From NCBI GenBank assembly GCA_016931115.1, contig JAFGFM010000153.1, forward strand, positions 1 to 39,380: a stretch of DNA of 39,380 nucleotides, in the 5' to 3' direction. Positions 8,544-16,521 of the stretch are shown here, piece by piece. This DNA comes from Deltaproteobacteria bacterium (GTDB lineage Bacteria > Desulfobacterota > DSM-4660 > Desulfatiglandales > HGW-15). The first letter of the stretch is position 1; every line of letters starts with the position of its first letter. Under the pieces are notes generated by a model. It saw only the letters and a list, made by a program, of their open reading frames with translations. It had not been told where the DNA came from and did no database searches. Position numbers and translations under genes: made by a program.

Positions 8544-8573
8544 CCTGAATAATCTTGACTTATAATATTCAGG
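8544..8573. promoter_or_regulatory. Inverted repeat CCTGAATA-N14-TATTCAGG, candidate operator
   Basis: Two perfect 8-bp arms (8544-8551 and 8566-8573) surround the likely -35 box of GRE 2. Arm centres are 22 bp apart, two helical turns, as expected for a dimeric regulator. No regulator gene sits beside it, so the protein is unknown. Confidence 0.45.
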
Positions 8574-8582
8574 CTATATATT
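8555..8582 (+). promoter_or_regulatory. Candidate sigma-70 promoter for GRE 2
   Basis: TTGACT (8555-8560), 16-base spacer, TATATT (8577-8582), about 90 bases ahead of the chosen start. The -35 box lies inside the CCTGAATA inverted repeat. Confidence 0.5.
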
Positions 8583-8672
8583 TTTAGCCATGAAATATAT
8601 TACAGGTATTTTTCCTTTTTTCCTAGAGTTTTTTTAAAAAGGCGCCGATTGTCATTACATGAGGTATTAAGA

Positions 8673-11216
8673 ATGGAAACCGCAAAAAAGATCGATAATC
8701 CAAAATCAGCAGAGCCACTGGCAATAGAACCCTATGATAAAGAGTGGGGGGTTGGGGTATCAGCCATTACCAAAGACCCGTCGCCATTTCCCAGGATAAA
8801 CAATATATTAAGATGGCTCAAGGAAAGGGATTTCACCGCGAATGCAGAACGGGCCGTAATATATACAGAGGGATATTTCAAAAAATACAGGGATTTACCC
8901 CAGATATTGAAGTGTGCTATGTCATACAGGGATGTACTTGAAAATGTTACAATAAATATATGGCCTGATGAACTTATAGTGGGCGAGATAGCCGCACCCG
9001 CAAAGAGTGCGCCGGTATACCCTGAATTCGCCATTGACTGGCTCTGTGACGAGATGATCAACTCACCCCTTGATCAGCGCAGAAATGACCGATATGTCAT
9101 TAATGAAGAGACCCAAAAAGCCCTTTTGGGTATACAAAAATACTGGAAAGGGAACACCCTTGAAGAGCATATATTAAGCAGCCTGACAGAGGAGGATCGA
9201 AAGGGGTCGCACCTTGAAAAGGGGGTGAACTTTTTCGGGCTCTTTGCCTCTGCGGGTGTGGGTCATGTGTGCGCCAATTATGAAAAGCTCTTCACACTTG
9301 GATTTGGCGGCATCAGAAGGCAGATAATTGAGAAACGAGCAGAACTAATTGCCTCAAACCCTTCAGATATCACAAAAAAAGAGTTTTACGATGCAGCACT
9401 TATCTCCCTTGAAGGGGCTGTCACCTATATAAAACGCTATTCAAAGCTCGCATATGAGATGGCGGAAAAAGAGATTGATGACCGCAGAAAGGCAGAGCTG
9501 TTACTTATCTCATCAAACTGCGCCCAGGTGGCTGAAGGTGTGCCAAGGGACTTCTGGGAGGCAATACAGCTATGGCACATTGCCACCAACATGATAATAA
9601 TTGAAACAAACGGCCACTCAGTAACATACGGCCGTTTTGACCAGCTTTTTTACCCCTTTTACAAGCATGATATGGAATCGGGCACATTTAAGAGGGAGTT
9701 TATACAGGAACTGATAGAGATGTCCTTCCTCAAGATGCATGAGCTGTGCAAGATCCGCGATAAGACAGCAATCGTATTTTCAAGCGGCACCATAATGGGT
9801 GGTACAGCGCTGGATGTGGGCGGTGTGGACAAGGATGGTAATGATGCGACAAATGACCTGAGCTACATGGTGCTGGATGCACATGCACACACAAGGATAC
9901 CAAACCCCTGGATGGGTGTCAGGCTTCATGACAGGGCGCCAAGGGAATTCAAGATAAAGACATTTAATGTCATCAGGATAGGTACAGGTGAACCCAAGGT
10001 ATTTAATGATTCAGAGATGATCAAGGCTTTGCTTAACTATGATAAGCCCATAGAGGAGGCAAGGGATTATGTAGGCATAGGGTGTGTTGAACCATGTGTG
10101 CCCGGCAAGACATATGGCTGGCATGATTCAAGCTCATTTAACATAGCAAAGGTGCTGCAGCTTGCCATAAACCACGGGCGCTGCATAGATTGCAGCCCAA
10201 AGTGCATGAGATATAATAAATGCGCAGGGATAGGTGGAAGGCTCGGCATTGATACAGGGGGCCTTGATACATTTAAGTCCTTTGATGATGTAATGGAATC
10301 TTTTGATAAACAGATGAAATACTGGTGTGACATCATGATAAACCAGGTAGACAAGGTAGACCTTGCGCATCAAAAATTAAAACCCCTCCCCTACCTCTCG
10401 CTCCTGATTGATGACTGTATTGGTAAAGGTGTAGATGTGTCGGCTGGCGGGGCAAAATATAATCACAGCGGGCCCCAGGGTGTTGGCATAGGAACAGTAT
10501 CAGACAGCCTTACAGCAATAAAACAGCTTGTGTTTGATGAGAAAAAGACAGATGGCGCAACCTATCTCAAGGCATTAAAGGCAGACTGGAAGGGTTATGA
10601 GCCATTATATGCCCTTGTTAACAGTGACAAGATGCACTGTTATGGTAATGATGATGACTATGCCGATGATGTGGCAAAATTCGTTACAGCCACATACTGT
10701 AAACATGTTGAGCACAGACCAACCGCTCATGGTGGCGAATACATGCCCGGCGTCTTTTCGGTTTCACAGAATGTGATGGCAGGTTTTTACACTGCTGCCA
10801 CACCTGATGGCAGGATGGCATATGAACCTCTATCAGACTGTATAGGCCCTGTGCACACAAAGGTATCATCACATGACAGAAGCGGTCCAACTGCAATAGC
10901 AAAGTCTGTTGCAAAGCTTGATCACAGCCGAATTGGTAACGGCATTATCCTTAACTGGAAGTTCAGCCCTGGCGCTGTTTCTGGTGAAACAGGGAGGGAT
11001 AACCTCATCTCCCTTATGGATGTCTATTTTGACTGCAAAGGTATGCAGAGCCAGTTCAATATTGTAGGCAAAGAAGTTATGATCTGTGCGCAGAGACAAC
11101 CTGAACAGTACAAGGATCTTCTTGTACGTATAGCCGGCTACAGCGCCTATTTTGTTGAATTAAGTGAGGAGCTTCAGAGTGACCTGATAAGCAGGACTGA
11201 ACTCTCTTTTGACTGA
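8673..11216 (+). CDS. Glycyl radical enzyme 2 (diol-dehydratase/eliminase-like), paralogue of GRE 1
   Basis: An 847-residue PFL-family enzyme. The ATG at 8673 is chosen over an upstream TTG at 8649 because GAGG lies 8 bases before it and the N-terminus then lines up with GRE 1 (both continue EW-GVG and PSPFPRIN). Seen: GCVEP with Cys471 and Glu473, Asp485 in YGWHD, His198 in a GH, His315-Ser316 in GHS, and the glycyl loop RIAGYSAY with Gly822. These match the polar active-site set of glycerol/propanediol dehydratases. It carries the same extra cysteine pattern as GRE 1 (Cys504, 507, 511, 517). It has no activase of its own. It might act as a partner subunit of GRE 1, or on a different substrate under separate control. 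Confidence 0.93.
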   Translation: METAKKIDNPKSAEPLAIEPYDKEWGVGVSAITKDPSPFPRINNILRWLKERDFTANAERAVIYTEGYFKKYRDLPQILKCAMSYRDVLENVTINIWPDELIVGEIAAPAKSAPVYPEFAIDWLCDEMINSPLDQRRNDRYVINEETQKALLGIQKYWKGNTLEEHILSSLTEEDRKGSHLEKGVNFFGLFASAGVGHVCANYEKLFTLGFGGIRRQIIEKRAELIASNPSDITKKEFYDAALISLEGAVTYIKRYSKLAYEMAEKEIDDRRKAELLLISSNCAQVAEGVPRDFWEAIQLWHIATNMIIIETNGHSVTYGRFDQLFYPFYKHDMESGTFKREFIQELIEMSFLKMHELCKIRDKTAIVFSSGTIMGGTALDVGGVDKDGNDATNDLSYMVLDAHAHTRIPNPWMGVRLHDRAPREFKIKTFNVIRIGTGEPKVFNDSEMIKALLNYDKPIEEARDYVGIGCVEPCVPGKTYGWHDSSSFNIAKVLQLAINHGRCIDCSPKCMRYNKCAGIGGRLGIDTGGLDTFKSFDDVMESFDKQMKYWCDIMINQVDKVDLAHQKLKPLPYLSLLIDDCIGKGVDVSAGGAKYNHSGPQGVGIGTVSDSLTAIKQLVFDEKKTDGATYLKALKADWKGYEPLYALVNSDKMHCYGNDDDYADDVAKFVTATYCKHVEHRPTAHGGEYMPGVFSVSQNVMAGFYTAATPDGRMAYEPLSDCIGPVHTKVSSHDRSGPTAIAKSVAKLDHSRIGNGIILNWKFSPGAVSGETGRDNLISLMDVYFDCKGMQSQFNIVGKEVMICAQRQPEQYKDLLVRIAGYSAYFVELSEELQSDLISRTELSFD

Positions 11217-11305
11217 TATGTAGTGGGTGTAACTGTAGGGGCAGGGGGCAGGCAAGCTCAGGCCCGAGAACAGGGGTGCAGGCTGAAACCAGTTATTATA
11301 AAGGT

Positions 11306-11401
11306 ATGGCGATTTTTGTTCACAGCAAAGGAGGCCTGATGTACGAGGTTTCGGTAGGCGGTCAAAAATTTAAATTTAAGCCAGTAGCCAGAAAAAAATA
11401 A
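11306..11401 (+). pseudogene. 31-codon ORF, probably the C-terminal remnant of a lost gene
   Basis: The reading frame translates as MAIFVHSKGGLM followed by YEVSVGGQKFKFKP and a basic tail, then TAA. The frame stays open upstream without a good start, and the product reads like the end of a longer protein. An inner ATG at 11339 has a strong AAAGGAGG ahead of it, so a 20-residue peptide is also possible. It sits in the 274-bp gap between GRE 2 and the convergent lipoprotein gene; the rest of the gap holds only a GTAGGGGCAGG repeat scrap at 11236. I do not recognise the family with certainty. Confidence 0.3.
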
Positions 11402-11490
11402 AAACAGAAGGGTCTCATTCATTATTGATGTTTAAAATGAAAGCTACTACCTTCTAAATTCTTTCAGGTAATCCATCTTCTATATAGTTT

Positions 11491-12390
11491 TCACCAGTGC
11501 GGGTATTTATGTTCCAGGAGAGGGTTATTTGTAAGCTGAACAGGCAGCGTCCCATTCTCCTGGATTTTGTAAATCTGATTTGTATATGGAGCGCTCCCTG
11601 ATGTATTAATCTTTTGAAAAACAATTTCATTAAAATTTACAGACCATTTTGGGTTTTCACCCAGATTATAAATCAGGCGGTCTTCAAGCCCATTTCCATT
11701 CATTACATGGATACCATTCCTGCGATAAACAATTTTACCTTTGTCGCCCCCGCGATCCTTAGAAGCCCAGTCCGGCTGGCTCCCAAGTACTCTCATATAT
11801 TCCCATGGGATCCCTGCCGGATAGCTTATTGTATAAATCCCGCTGTTATCTTTTGCAGCGCCATAGAACGCAATTTTATCGCCATCCGGTGACCAGCATG
11901 GGCCATAGAGATTTAAATCTCTTCCTATGATCGCAAAATCATCCAATATCTCTTCATTGTGTGTTCTGATGTTATACACAATAATTGCTTTACCGCCAGG
12001 CATGCTGCGATGGAGCCTTACAAAGGCCAGTTTATAGCCGTCTGGAGACCATGAGGGATAAATATCATCCTTCGCCCCCGTGATAAGACCGGTCTCACCT
12101 GTTCCATCAGGGCTTATAATATAGATGTCCCAGTTTCCATTAGTCCCCCCTGCCCTTCGATTAAAAACAATCTTATCCTTTTCAGGAGACCACCTTGGGT
12201 ATGCGTCCATTCCGCTGCTGGTCAGCTGAACAATGTTGTTACCGGTATTATCTATAGTATAGAGATTACCCCAGATACTCCCTGGTGGCCCCTGCATAAA
12301 TACAATTCTGGTGTGATTTGCGTTTTCGCATCCGGTGAGACACCAGATAAACACAAAGGAAAGAAGTAAATACAATTTATTTGATTTCAT
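11491..12390 (-). CDS. TolB-like beta-propeller (PD40) lipoprotein
   Basis: A 299-residue exported lipoprotein. The N-terminus is a hydrophobic signal ending in the lipobox LTGC (Cys21), then at least three PD40/WD40-like blades with YPRWSPEKDKIVF, YPSWSPDGYKLAF and GPCWSPDGDKIAF, and further blades near NPKWSVNFNEIVF and the C-terminal YPHW. Such propellers are usually periplasmic binding modules; TolB itself is longer and has an extra N-terminal domain, and no tol-pal genes are nearby, so this is not TolB proper. GGAGG stands ahead of the start. It is divergent from the MocR gene across about 235 bp. Partner and ligand unknown. Confidence 0.85.
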   Translation of the reverse strand: MKSNKLYLLLSFVFIWCLTGCENANHTRIVFMQGPPGSIWGNLYTIDNTGNNIVQLTSSGMDAYPRWSPEKDKIVFNRRAGGTNGNWDIYIISPDGTGETGLITGAKDDIYPSWSPDGYKLAFVRLHRSMPGGKAIIVYNIRTHNEEILDDFAIIGRDLNLYGPCWSPDGDKIAFYGAAKDNSGIYTISYPAGIPWEYMRVLGSQPDWASKDRGGDKGKIVYRRNGIHVMNGNGLEDRLIYNLGENPKWSVNFNEIVFQKINTSGSAPYTNQIYKIQENGTLPVQLTNNPLLEHKYPHW

Positions 12391-12567
12391 GATACCCTCC
12401 TTTCACTTTTTCAACGAACTGTTCAGTATTGTGGCATAAAAGCATATTATCTATTTGCATGAGCTGATACTAATTTGAATATGTAAGTTTTATTAGGGCT
12501 ACTATTTTGAAAAATCAAGGTAATTTTACATTAAACCTTTACGACAATAAATCCGGTTAATATTTTC

Positions 12568-12597
12568 TTGACAATAAGCATATTATTACCGTATTAA
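12568..12597 (+). promoter_or_regulatory. Candidate sigma-70 promoter of the MocR gene
   Basis: TTGACA (12568-12573), 18-base spacer, TATTAA (12592-12597). Initiation near 12604 would put the start codon at 12626, not the ATG at 12599, supporting the shorter protein. Confidence 0.5.
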
Positions 12598-12612
12598 TAT
12601 GGTTATTAATAT
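12593..12612. promoter_or_regulatory. Direct repeat ATTAATAT at the MocR start, possible autoregulatory site
   Basis: ATTAATAT occurs at 12593-12600 and again at 12605-12612, a 12-bp period, overlapping the -10 box and predicted start of transcription. MocR/PdxR regulators are known to bind direct repeats, so autoregulation is plausible, but the sequence is AT-rich and the evidence thin. Confidence 0.3.
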
Positions 12613-12625
12613 ACATGGAGCAAGT

Positions 12626-14164
12626 ATGATCCCTATCAAAATAAAAAAAAATTCAGGCGAAGCCCTCTATGTCCAGATACGCGATGCTATTGAAAAGGCT
12701 ATCAAGAATGATGAGTTAAAGGCTGGAGAACAGTTACCTGCAGTTACTACCCTTGCAAGTGATATAGGCGTAACCCATTCTACAATACGCAGGGCATTTG
12801 AGGATTTGTCTGCTCAAGGGTTAATAGGTTCACATGTTGGCAGAGGTACATTTGTTCTGGACAGAAATAAACAGGCATCAAAGGAGGTGTCCCCTGCCCC
12901 GGTAAAAAATACAGTGTCGGATTACAGATCAAATGGTGAATCCTCCACTGCTACCAGAAGACTCAGGATGGGCATATCTAAAAGCCTTGAAGCCTTAATG
13001 GAGCTTGCCAAAAGGCCCGGCCTGATTCACTTTACATCAGGCATGCCAGATCCGGCACTTATTGAAAATGGAGTCCTTGAGCGTATCACTAAAGATGCTT
13101 TTAAGACAAGCGAAGGACAATATTACACATATGGTGAATCTCCCCTTGGTTTAAAGGCACTCAGGGAAGAGCTTGCAAAAAGGTTTAACTCAGATGGTAT
13201 GGATATAACTGCTGCAAATATACTTATTACAAACGGTTCACAGCAGGCTGCATCAATCCTTGCCCAGTCTGCACTTGAGAACAGGCAGCGGATCATATGT
13301 GAAACACCATGCTGGCTTGGCATTCCAAGGGCATTCGGCGCTATCGGGCACTGGGTTGAAACTGTTACAAGAGATAAGGGTGGTGTAATAATAGAAAAGC
13401 TGGAGCGGTTTAATGACAACCACCCTGCCCTGCTCTATTTATGCCCCGAGTTTCATCACCCAATGGGCACAGACTTGAGCCCGGACAGGCAGACACAGCT
13501 CATTAACTGGGCAAATGAACAGCGTGTTGACTTACTCGCTGATCAAATATTCCATGACCTCAGATTTGAAGGCCCTTCACGTAAAAGCATATTGACTGAG
13601 GCAGGCAAAAAGAGCTGCTTTATTATGGGCTCCCTTTCAAAATCTTTTATGGTGGGTTTAAGAATAGGCTGGCTCATTGGTGACGAAGAGCGGATAAAGG
13701 CTTTGTGCGCTTTTAAAAGGTCTATTGACCTTGGATCACCGCCCCTTATGCAGGGGATAGCGCTGGCTCTTTTAAAATCAGGCGAATATGATGCACATCT
13801 TAAAAAGGCCAGAAAACATTACAAGGTGAGACGTGATACCATGATTGAATCTCTGGAAAAGAACATGCCTGAAGGTGTTACCTGGACAAGGCCCAATGGT
13901 GGTTTTCATATGTGGGTGGAGTTACCCAGGGGTTATTCAAGTATTGCGCTATTTCTTCATGCAATTGAAAGGGGTGTAGCATTTTCTCCTGGCCCGATGC
14001 AGGACCCTGATCACAGGTTTATCAATGCCTTCAGGTTATCCTACAGCAGTGTTACACCTGATCAGGTTAAAAAAGGAATTAAAGCCCTTGGAGAGGCGGT
14101 AAAGGAATTATTGAAAGGTACGCCCAGCGAACCTGGCCTGAGCGGATTGGGAGATTTTATATAG
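12626..14164 (+). CDS. MocR/PdxR-like regulator: GntR helix-turn-helix fused to a PLP aminotransferase-like domain
   Basis: A 512-residue regulator. Start chosen at 12626 (GGAG 5 bases upstream), not the ATG at 12599. The N-terminal 70 residues are a GntR winged helix (YVQIRDAIEKAI, LPAVTTLASDIGVTHSTIRRAF, GRGTFVL). The rest is a fold-I aminotransferase domain with YGESPLG, the aspartate of LLADQIFHDL, and the PLP lysine in GSLSKSF. MocR proteins usually sense PLP or an adduct and act as regulators. The gene is followed after 12 bases by pdxJ, which fits a PdxR-type role in vitamin B6 control. An alternative is a regulator of amino-acid transamination for the dapL-lysA genes downstream. Confidence 0.9.
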   Translation: MIPIKIKKNSGEALYVQIRDAIEKAIKNDELKAGEQLPAVTTLASDIGVTHSTIRRAFEDLSAQGLIGSHVGRGTFVLDRNKQASKEVSPAPVKNTVSDYRSNGESSTATRRLRMGISKSLEALMELAKRPGLIHFTSGMPDPALIENGVLERITKDAFKTSEGQYYTYGESPLGLKALREELAKRFNSDGMDITAANILITNGSQQAASILAQSALENRQRIICETPCWLGIPRAFGAIGHWVETVTRDKGGVIIEKLERFNDNHPALLYLCPEFHHPMGTDLSPDRQTQLINWANEQRVDLLADQIFHDLRFEGPSRKSILTEAGKKSCFIMGSLSKSFMVGLRIGWLIGDEERIKALCAFKRSIDLGSPPLMQGIALALLKSGEYDAHLKKARKHYKVRRDTMIESLEKNMPEGVTWTRPNGGFHMWVELPRGYSSIALFLHAIERGVAFSPGPMQDPDHRFINAFRLSYSSVTPDQVKKGIKALGEAVKELLKGTPSEPGLSGLGDFI

Positions 14165-14176
14165 CACGGAGCTTAT

Positions 14177-14914
14177 ATGACTAACTTAAGTGTAAACTTA
14201 AATAAGATCGCACTCATTAGAAATTCAAGGGGAAATGATTTTCCCAATTTAATAGAGTTTGCAAAAAAGTTTATTGAGCTGGGAGTAAATGGCATTACAG
14301 TTCATCCCCGCCAGGATGAGAGACACATAAAAAGTCGCGATGTTATTGACCTTGCAGAATTACTGAAGGATTACCCTGATGTTGAATTGAATATAGAGGG
14401 ATACCCTTCAAGAGACTATATCCATTTAATTGAAGATATCAGACCTGATCAATGTACCATTGTCCCTGATTCGATAAACCAGCTAACCTCTGATCATGGC
14501 TGGGATATAAAAAAAGAAAAGGTGTTTATTAGAGAAATCGTAGGCTTGATAAAAAAGGCAGGATGCAGGGCCTCTATATTTGTTGATCCAAATATAAAGC
14601 AGATAAAACTTGTCGGTGAAACCGGCGCTGATCGGATAGAGCTGTACACAGAATCATTTGCTGCATTACTTGGTTCTCCGGCATCTGATAAAGTATTCAA
14701 CAGGTACAAGGCCTCGGCTGAAACAGCACAGGAAATGGGCATAGGAGTTAATGCAGGTCATGACCTGAATTTAAGAAACCTGCCTAAGTTTCTTGAAATT
14801 GATGGGATACTTGAGGTCTCAATAGGGCATGCCCTAACGATTGAATGCATTGAATTTGGTATGAAGGAAGTTATTACGAGATATCTTGGTATATGCAATA
14901 ATCAGAAAAAGTAA
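14177..14914 (+). CDS. pdxJ: Pyridoxine 5'-phosphate synthase PdxJ
   Basis: A 245-residue TIM-barrel enzyme that condenses 1-deoxyxylulose 5-phosphate with 3-amino-2-oxopropyl phosphate to pyridoxine 5'-phosphate. Seen: the N-terminal LSVNLNKIALIRNSRG stretch, GITVHPRQDERHI (the substrate-binding His/Arg cluster), TIVPD and QLTSDHGWD, VNAGHDLN, and the C-terminal SIGHALT. Length is normal for PdxJ. It is the second gene after the MocR regulator, 12 bases away, so the two are likely cotranscribed. PdxR-type MocR proteins are classically linked to pdxST, so pairing with pdxJ is less usual. Confidence 0.95.
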   Translation: MTNLSVNLNKIALIRNSRGNDFPNLIEFAKKFIELGVNGITVHPRQDERHIKSRDVIDLAELLKDYPDVELNIEGYPSRDYIHLIEDIRPDQCTIVPDSINQLTSDHGWDIKKEKVFIREIVGLIKKAGCRASIFVDPNIKQIKLVGETGADRIELYTESFAALLGSPASDKVFNRYKASAETAQEMGIGVNAGHDLNLRNLPKFLEIDGILEVSIGHALTIECIEFGMKEVITRYLGICNNQKK

Positions 14915-14933
14915 ATATAGATGAACTTCCTAC

Positions 14934-15032
14934 ATTCAACACTCAACATCCAATAGAAGGCAAAACACCTTATCTCTTCTTTGCTTTTTTTCATTGGAAG
15001 TTGAAAGTTGGACGTTCGATGTTGGGCGTTCA
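14934..15032. repeat. Degenerate inverted intergenic repeat
   Basis: TTCAACACTCAACATCCAAT (14936-14955) is mirrored loosely by sequence at 14993-15031 containing ATTGGAAGTTGAAAGTTGG and GATGTTGGGCGTT. The centre has GGCAAA facing TTTGC. It fills most of the 240-bp gap between pdxJ and the aminotransferase gene, where no gene is seen. It looks like a decayed mobile repeat; a role in RNA folding is possible. Confidence 0.5.
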
Positions 15033-15154
15033 TATTTTAATTTTAAACGTAGGGTTGGGGTTCTTGTCCTGCCATAGCTATAGCGACGGTGGATTAAACC
15101 CCACCAAAATATGATTGTTAGTATCAATTTAATAATTCTTAGTAAAAGATCTCT

Positions 15155-16384
15155 ATGACCATCATTATACATAACAGCATCGCTGACAGGCTTGGCGGAA
15201 AAAATTTTGGCAAGGAGGCTGATCTCTATAAATTTGCTAAAATCAAAAAGGCAAAACTTGAAGCAATGGAACTTTACCCTGACCGAAAAATAATTGATCT
15301 GGGTGTGGGTGAACCAGACTTGCCTGCTGATAAACTGATTGTGGACAGATTAAAGGCGGAATGCGGCAGACCTGAGAATCGTTTCTATGCTGATAATGGC
15401 ATACCGGAGTTTCGCAGTGCATGTGTAAAGTATATGAGCAGGGTATATGGTGTTGATAATCTGACCGAAAACAACATCATGCACGGGATAGGCTCAAAAC
15501 CGATACTCGCAATGCTGTCTCTATGCTTTATTAATCCAGGAGACATAACATTAATGACTGTTCCGGGTTATCCTGTTCTTGGTACGCATACAAAATACCT
15601 TGGCGGCAGTGTGTATAATCTTCCCCTCTTGGAGGAGAATGCTTTTTACCCTGATTTGAGTAGCATTCCTGATGAAATACTTAAAAAGGCAAAACTCCTC
15701 TACATCAACTACCCTAATAACCCTACAGGGCAGGTAGCCACAAAGGCATTTTATGAAGAGGTTGTTGAATTTGCCAAAAATAATGAAATAATCATTGTTG
15801 CAGATGCGGCCTATGCCTCTCTTGTTTATGAAGGTAACCCCTTAAGCATATTTTCAATTGATGGTGCAATGGATGTTGCCATTGAGGCACATTCCCTTTC
15901 AAAGGCATTCAACATGACTGGCTGGAGACTTGCATTTGTAGTCGGAAGTAAAGAGGTAATCAAACTGTATGGTACAGTAAAGGATAATACAGACTCAGGG
16001 CAGTTCAGGGCCATACAGAAGGCAGGGTGCACAGCCCTTGAGCATCAGGAAATCTCAAAGTGTGCGATTACGAAGTACTCAAGAAGATTTGATCTGCTGG
16101 TTCCTGCACTCAGAGAGGCTGGGTTCATGGCAGATAAACCACAGGGATCATTTTACTGTTATGTGCCGATACCAAAGGGTACAAAATCAGGTTTAAAATT
16201 CAACTCGGCTGAACAGGTAGCGGAATACCTTATTCATGAGGCATCTATAATTACAGTCCCATGGGATGATGCAGGTTCATATCTCAGGTTTTCTGTTACA
16301 TTTGAGGCAGATACTGAGGAAGATGAGAGAATAGTAATAAATGCAGTTAAGGAAAGGTTAAAAGGCCTTGAGCTGGTATTTTAA
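15155..16384 (+). CDS. dapL: LL-diaminopimelate aminotransferase (DapL-like)
   Basis: A 409-residue class I/II PLP aminotransferase. Seen: LGVGEPDLP near residue 50, YADNGIPEFR, GIGSKPILAML, the NYPNNPTGQ motif, the aspartate/tyrosine pair in ADAAYASL, and the PLP lysine in SLSKAFNMTGWRL. These fit DapL, which makes LL-diaminopimelate directly from tetrahydrodipicolinate and glutamate and bypasses the acyl branch of lysine synthesis. The next gene, a DAP decarboxylase, supports this. The ribosome site before the ATG is weak. A related broad-specificity aminotransferase cannot be fully excluded. Confidence 0.85.
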   Translation: MTIIIHNSIADRLGGKNFGKEADLYKFAKIKKAKLEAMELYPDRKIIDLGVGEPDLPADKLIVDRLKAECGRPENRFYADNGIPEFRSACVKYMSRVYGVDNLTENNIMHGIGSKPILAMLSLCFINPGDITLMTVPGYPVLGTHTKYLGGSVYNLPLLEENAFYPDLSSIPDEILKKAKLLYINYPNNPTGQVATKAFYEEVVEFAKNNEIIIVADAAYASLVYEGNPLSIFSIDGAMDVAIEAHSLSKAFNMTGWRLAFVVGSKEVIKLYGTVKDNTDSGQFRAIQKAGCTALEHQEISKCAITKYSRRFDLLVPALREAGFMADKPQGSFYCYVPIPKGTKSGLKFNSAEQVAEYLIHEASIITVPWDDAGSYLRFSVTFEADTEEDERIVINAVKERLKGLELVF

Positions 16385-16423
16385 TATTGATATGTCTATC
16401 ATACCATTTCGATGTCCCAAATT

Positions 16424-16473
16424 GTAAGGGCACAGTGCCTGTGCCCATAGGGCACGACACGTCGTGCCCCTAC
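16424..16473. repeat. Double-hairpin palindromic repeat
   Basis: Two hairpins lie in tandem: GGGCAC/GTGCCC (16429-16446) and the near-perfect GGGCACGAC-AC-GTCGTGCCC (16450-16469). The outer ends are GTA and CTAC. It sits in the 137-bp gap between dapL and the decarboxylase gene. The first hairpin recurs at 1179-1197, and the GTA...CTAC ends resemble the repeats at 27289 and 33750. Confidence 0.75.
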
Positions 16474-16521
16474 AGTTAATGGACAAAGGTCAATCCTTAA
16501 ATTTGAAAGGTAAAAATTAAA

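Noticed and set aside
8649-8672. TTG start for GRE 2
   Set aside because: The ATG at 8673 has the ribosome site and lines up with GRE 1.
5867-11216. GRE locus as a diol-utilisation or choline microcompartment
   Set aside because: No shell proteins, aldehyde dehydrogenase, phosphotransacylase or encapsulation signals are present.
11491-12390. PD40 lipoprotein as TolB
   Set aside because: It lacks the N-terminal TolB domain, is a lipoprotein, and has no tol-pal neighbours.
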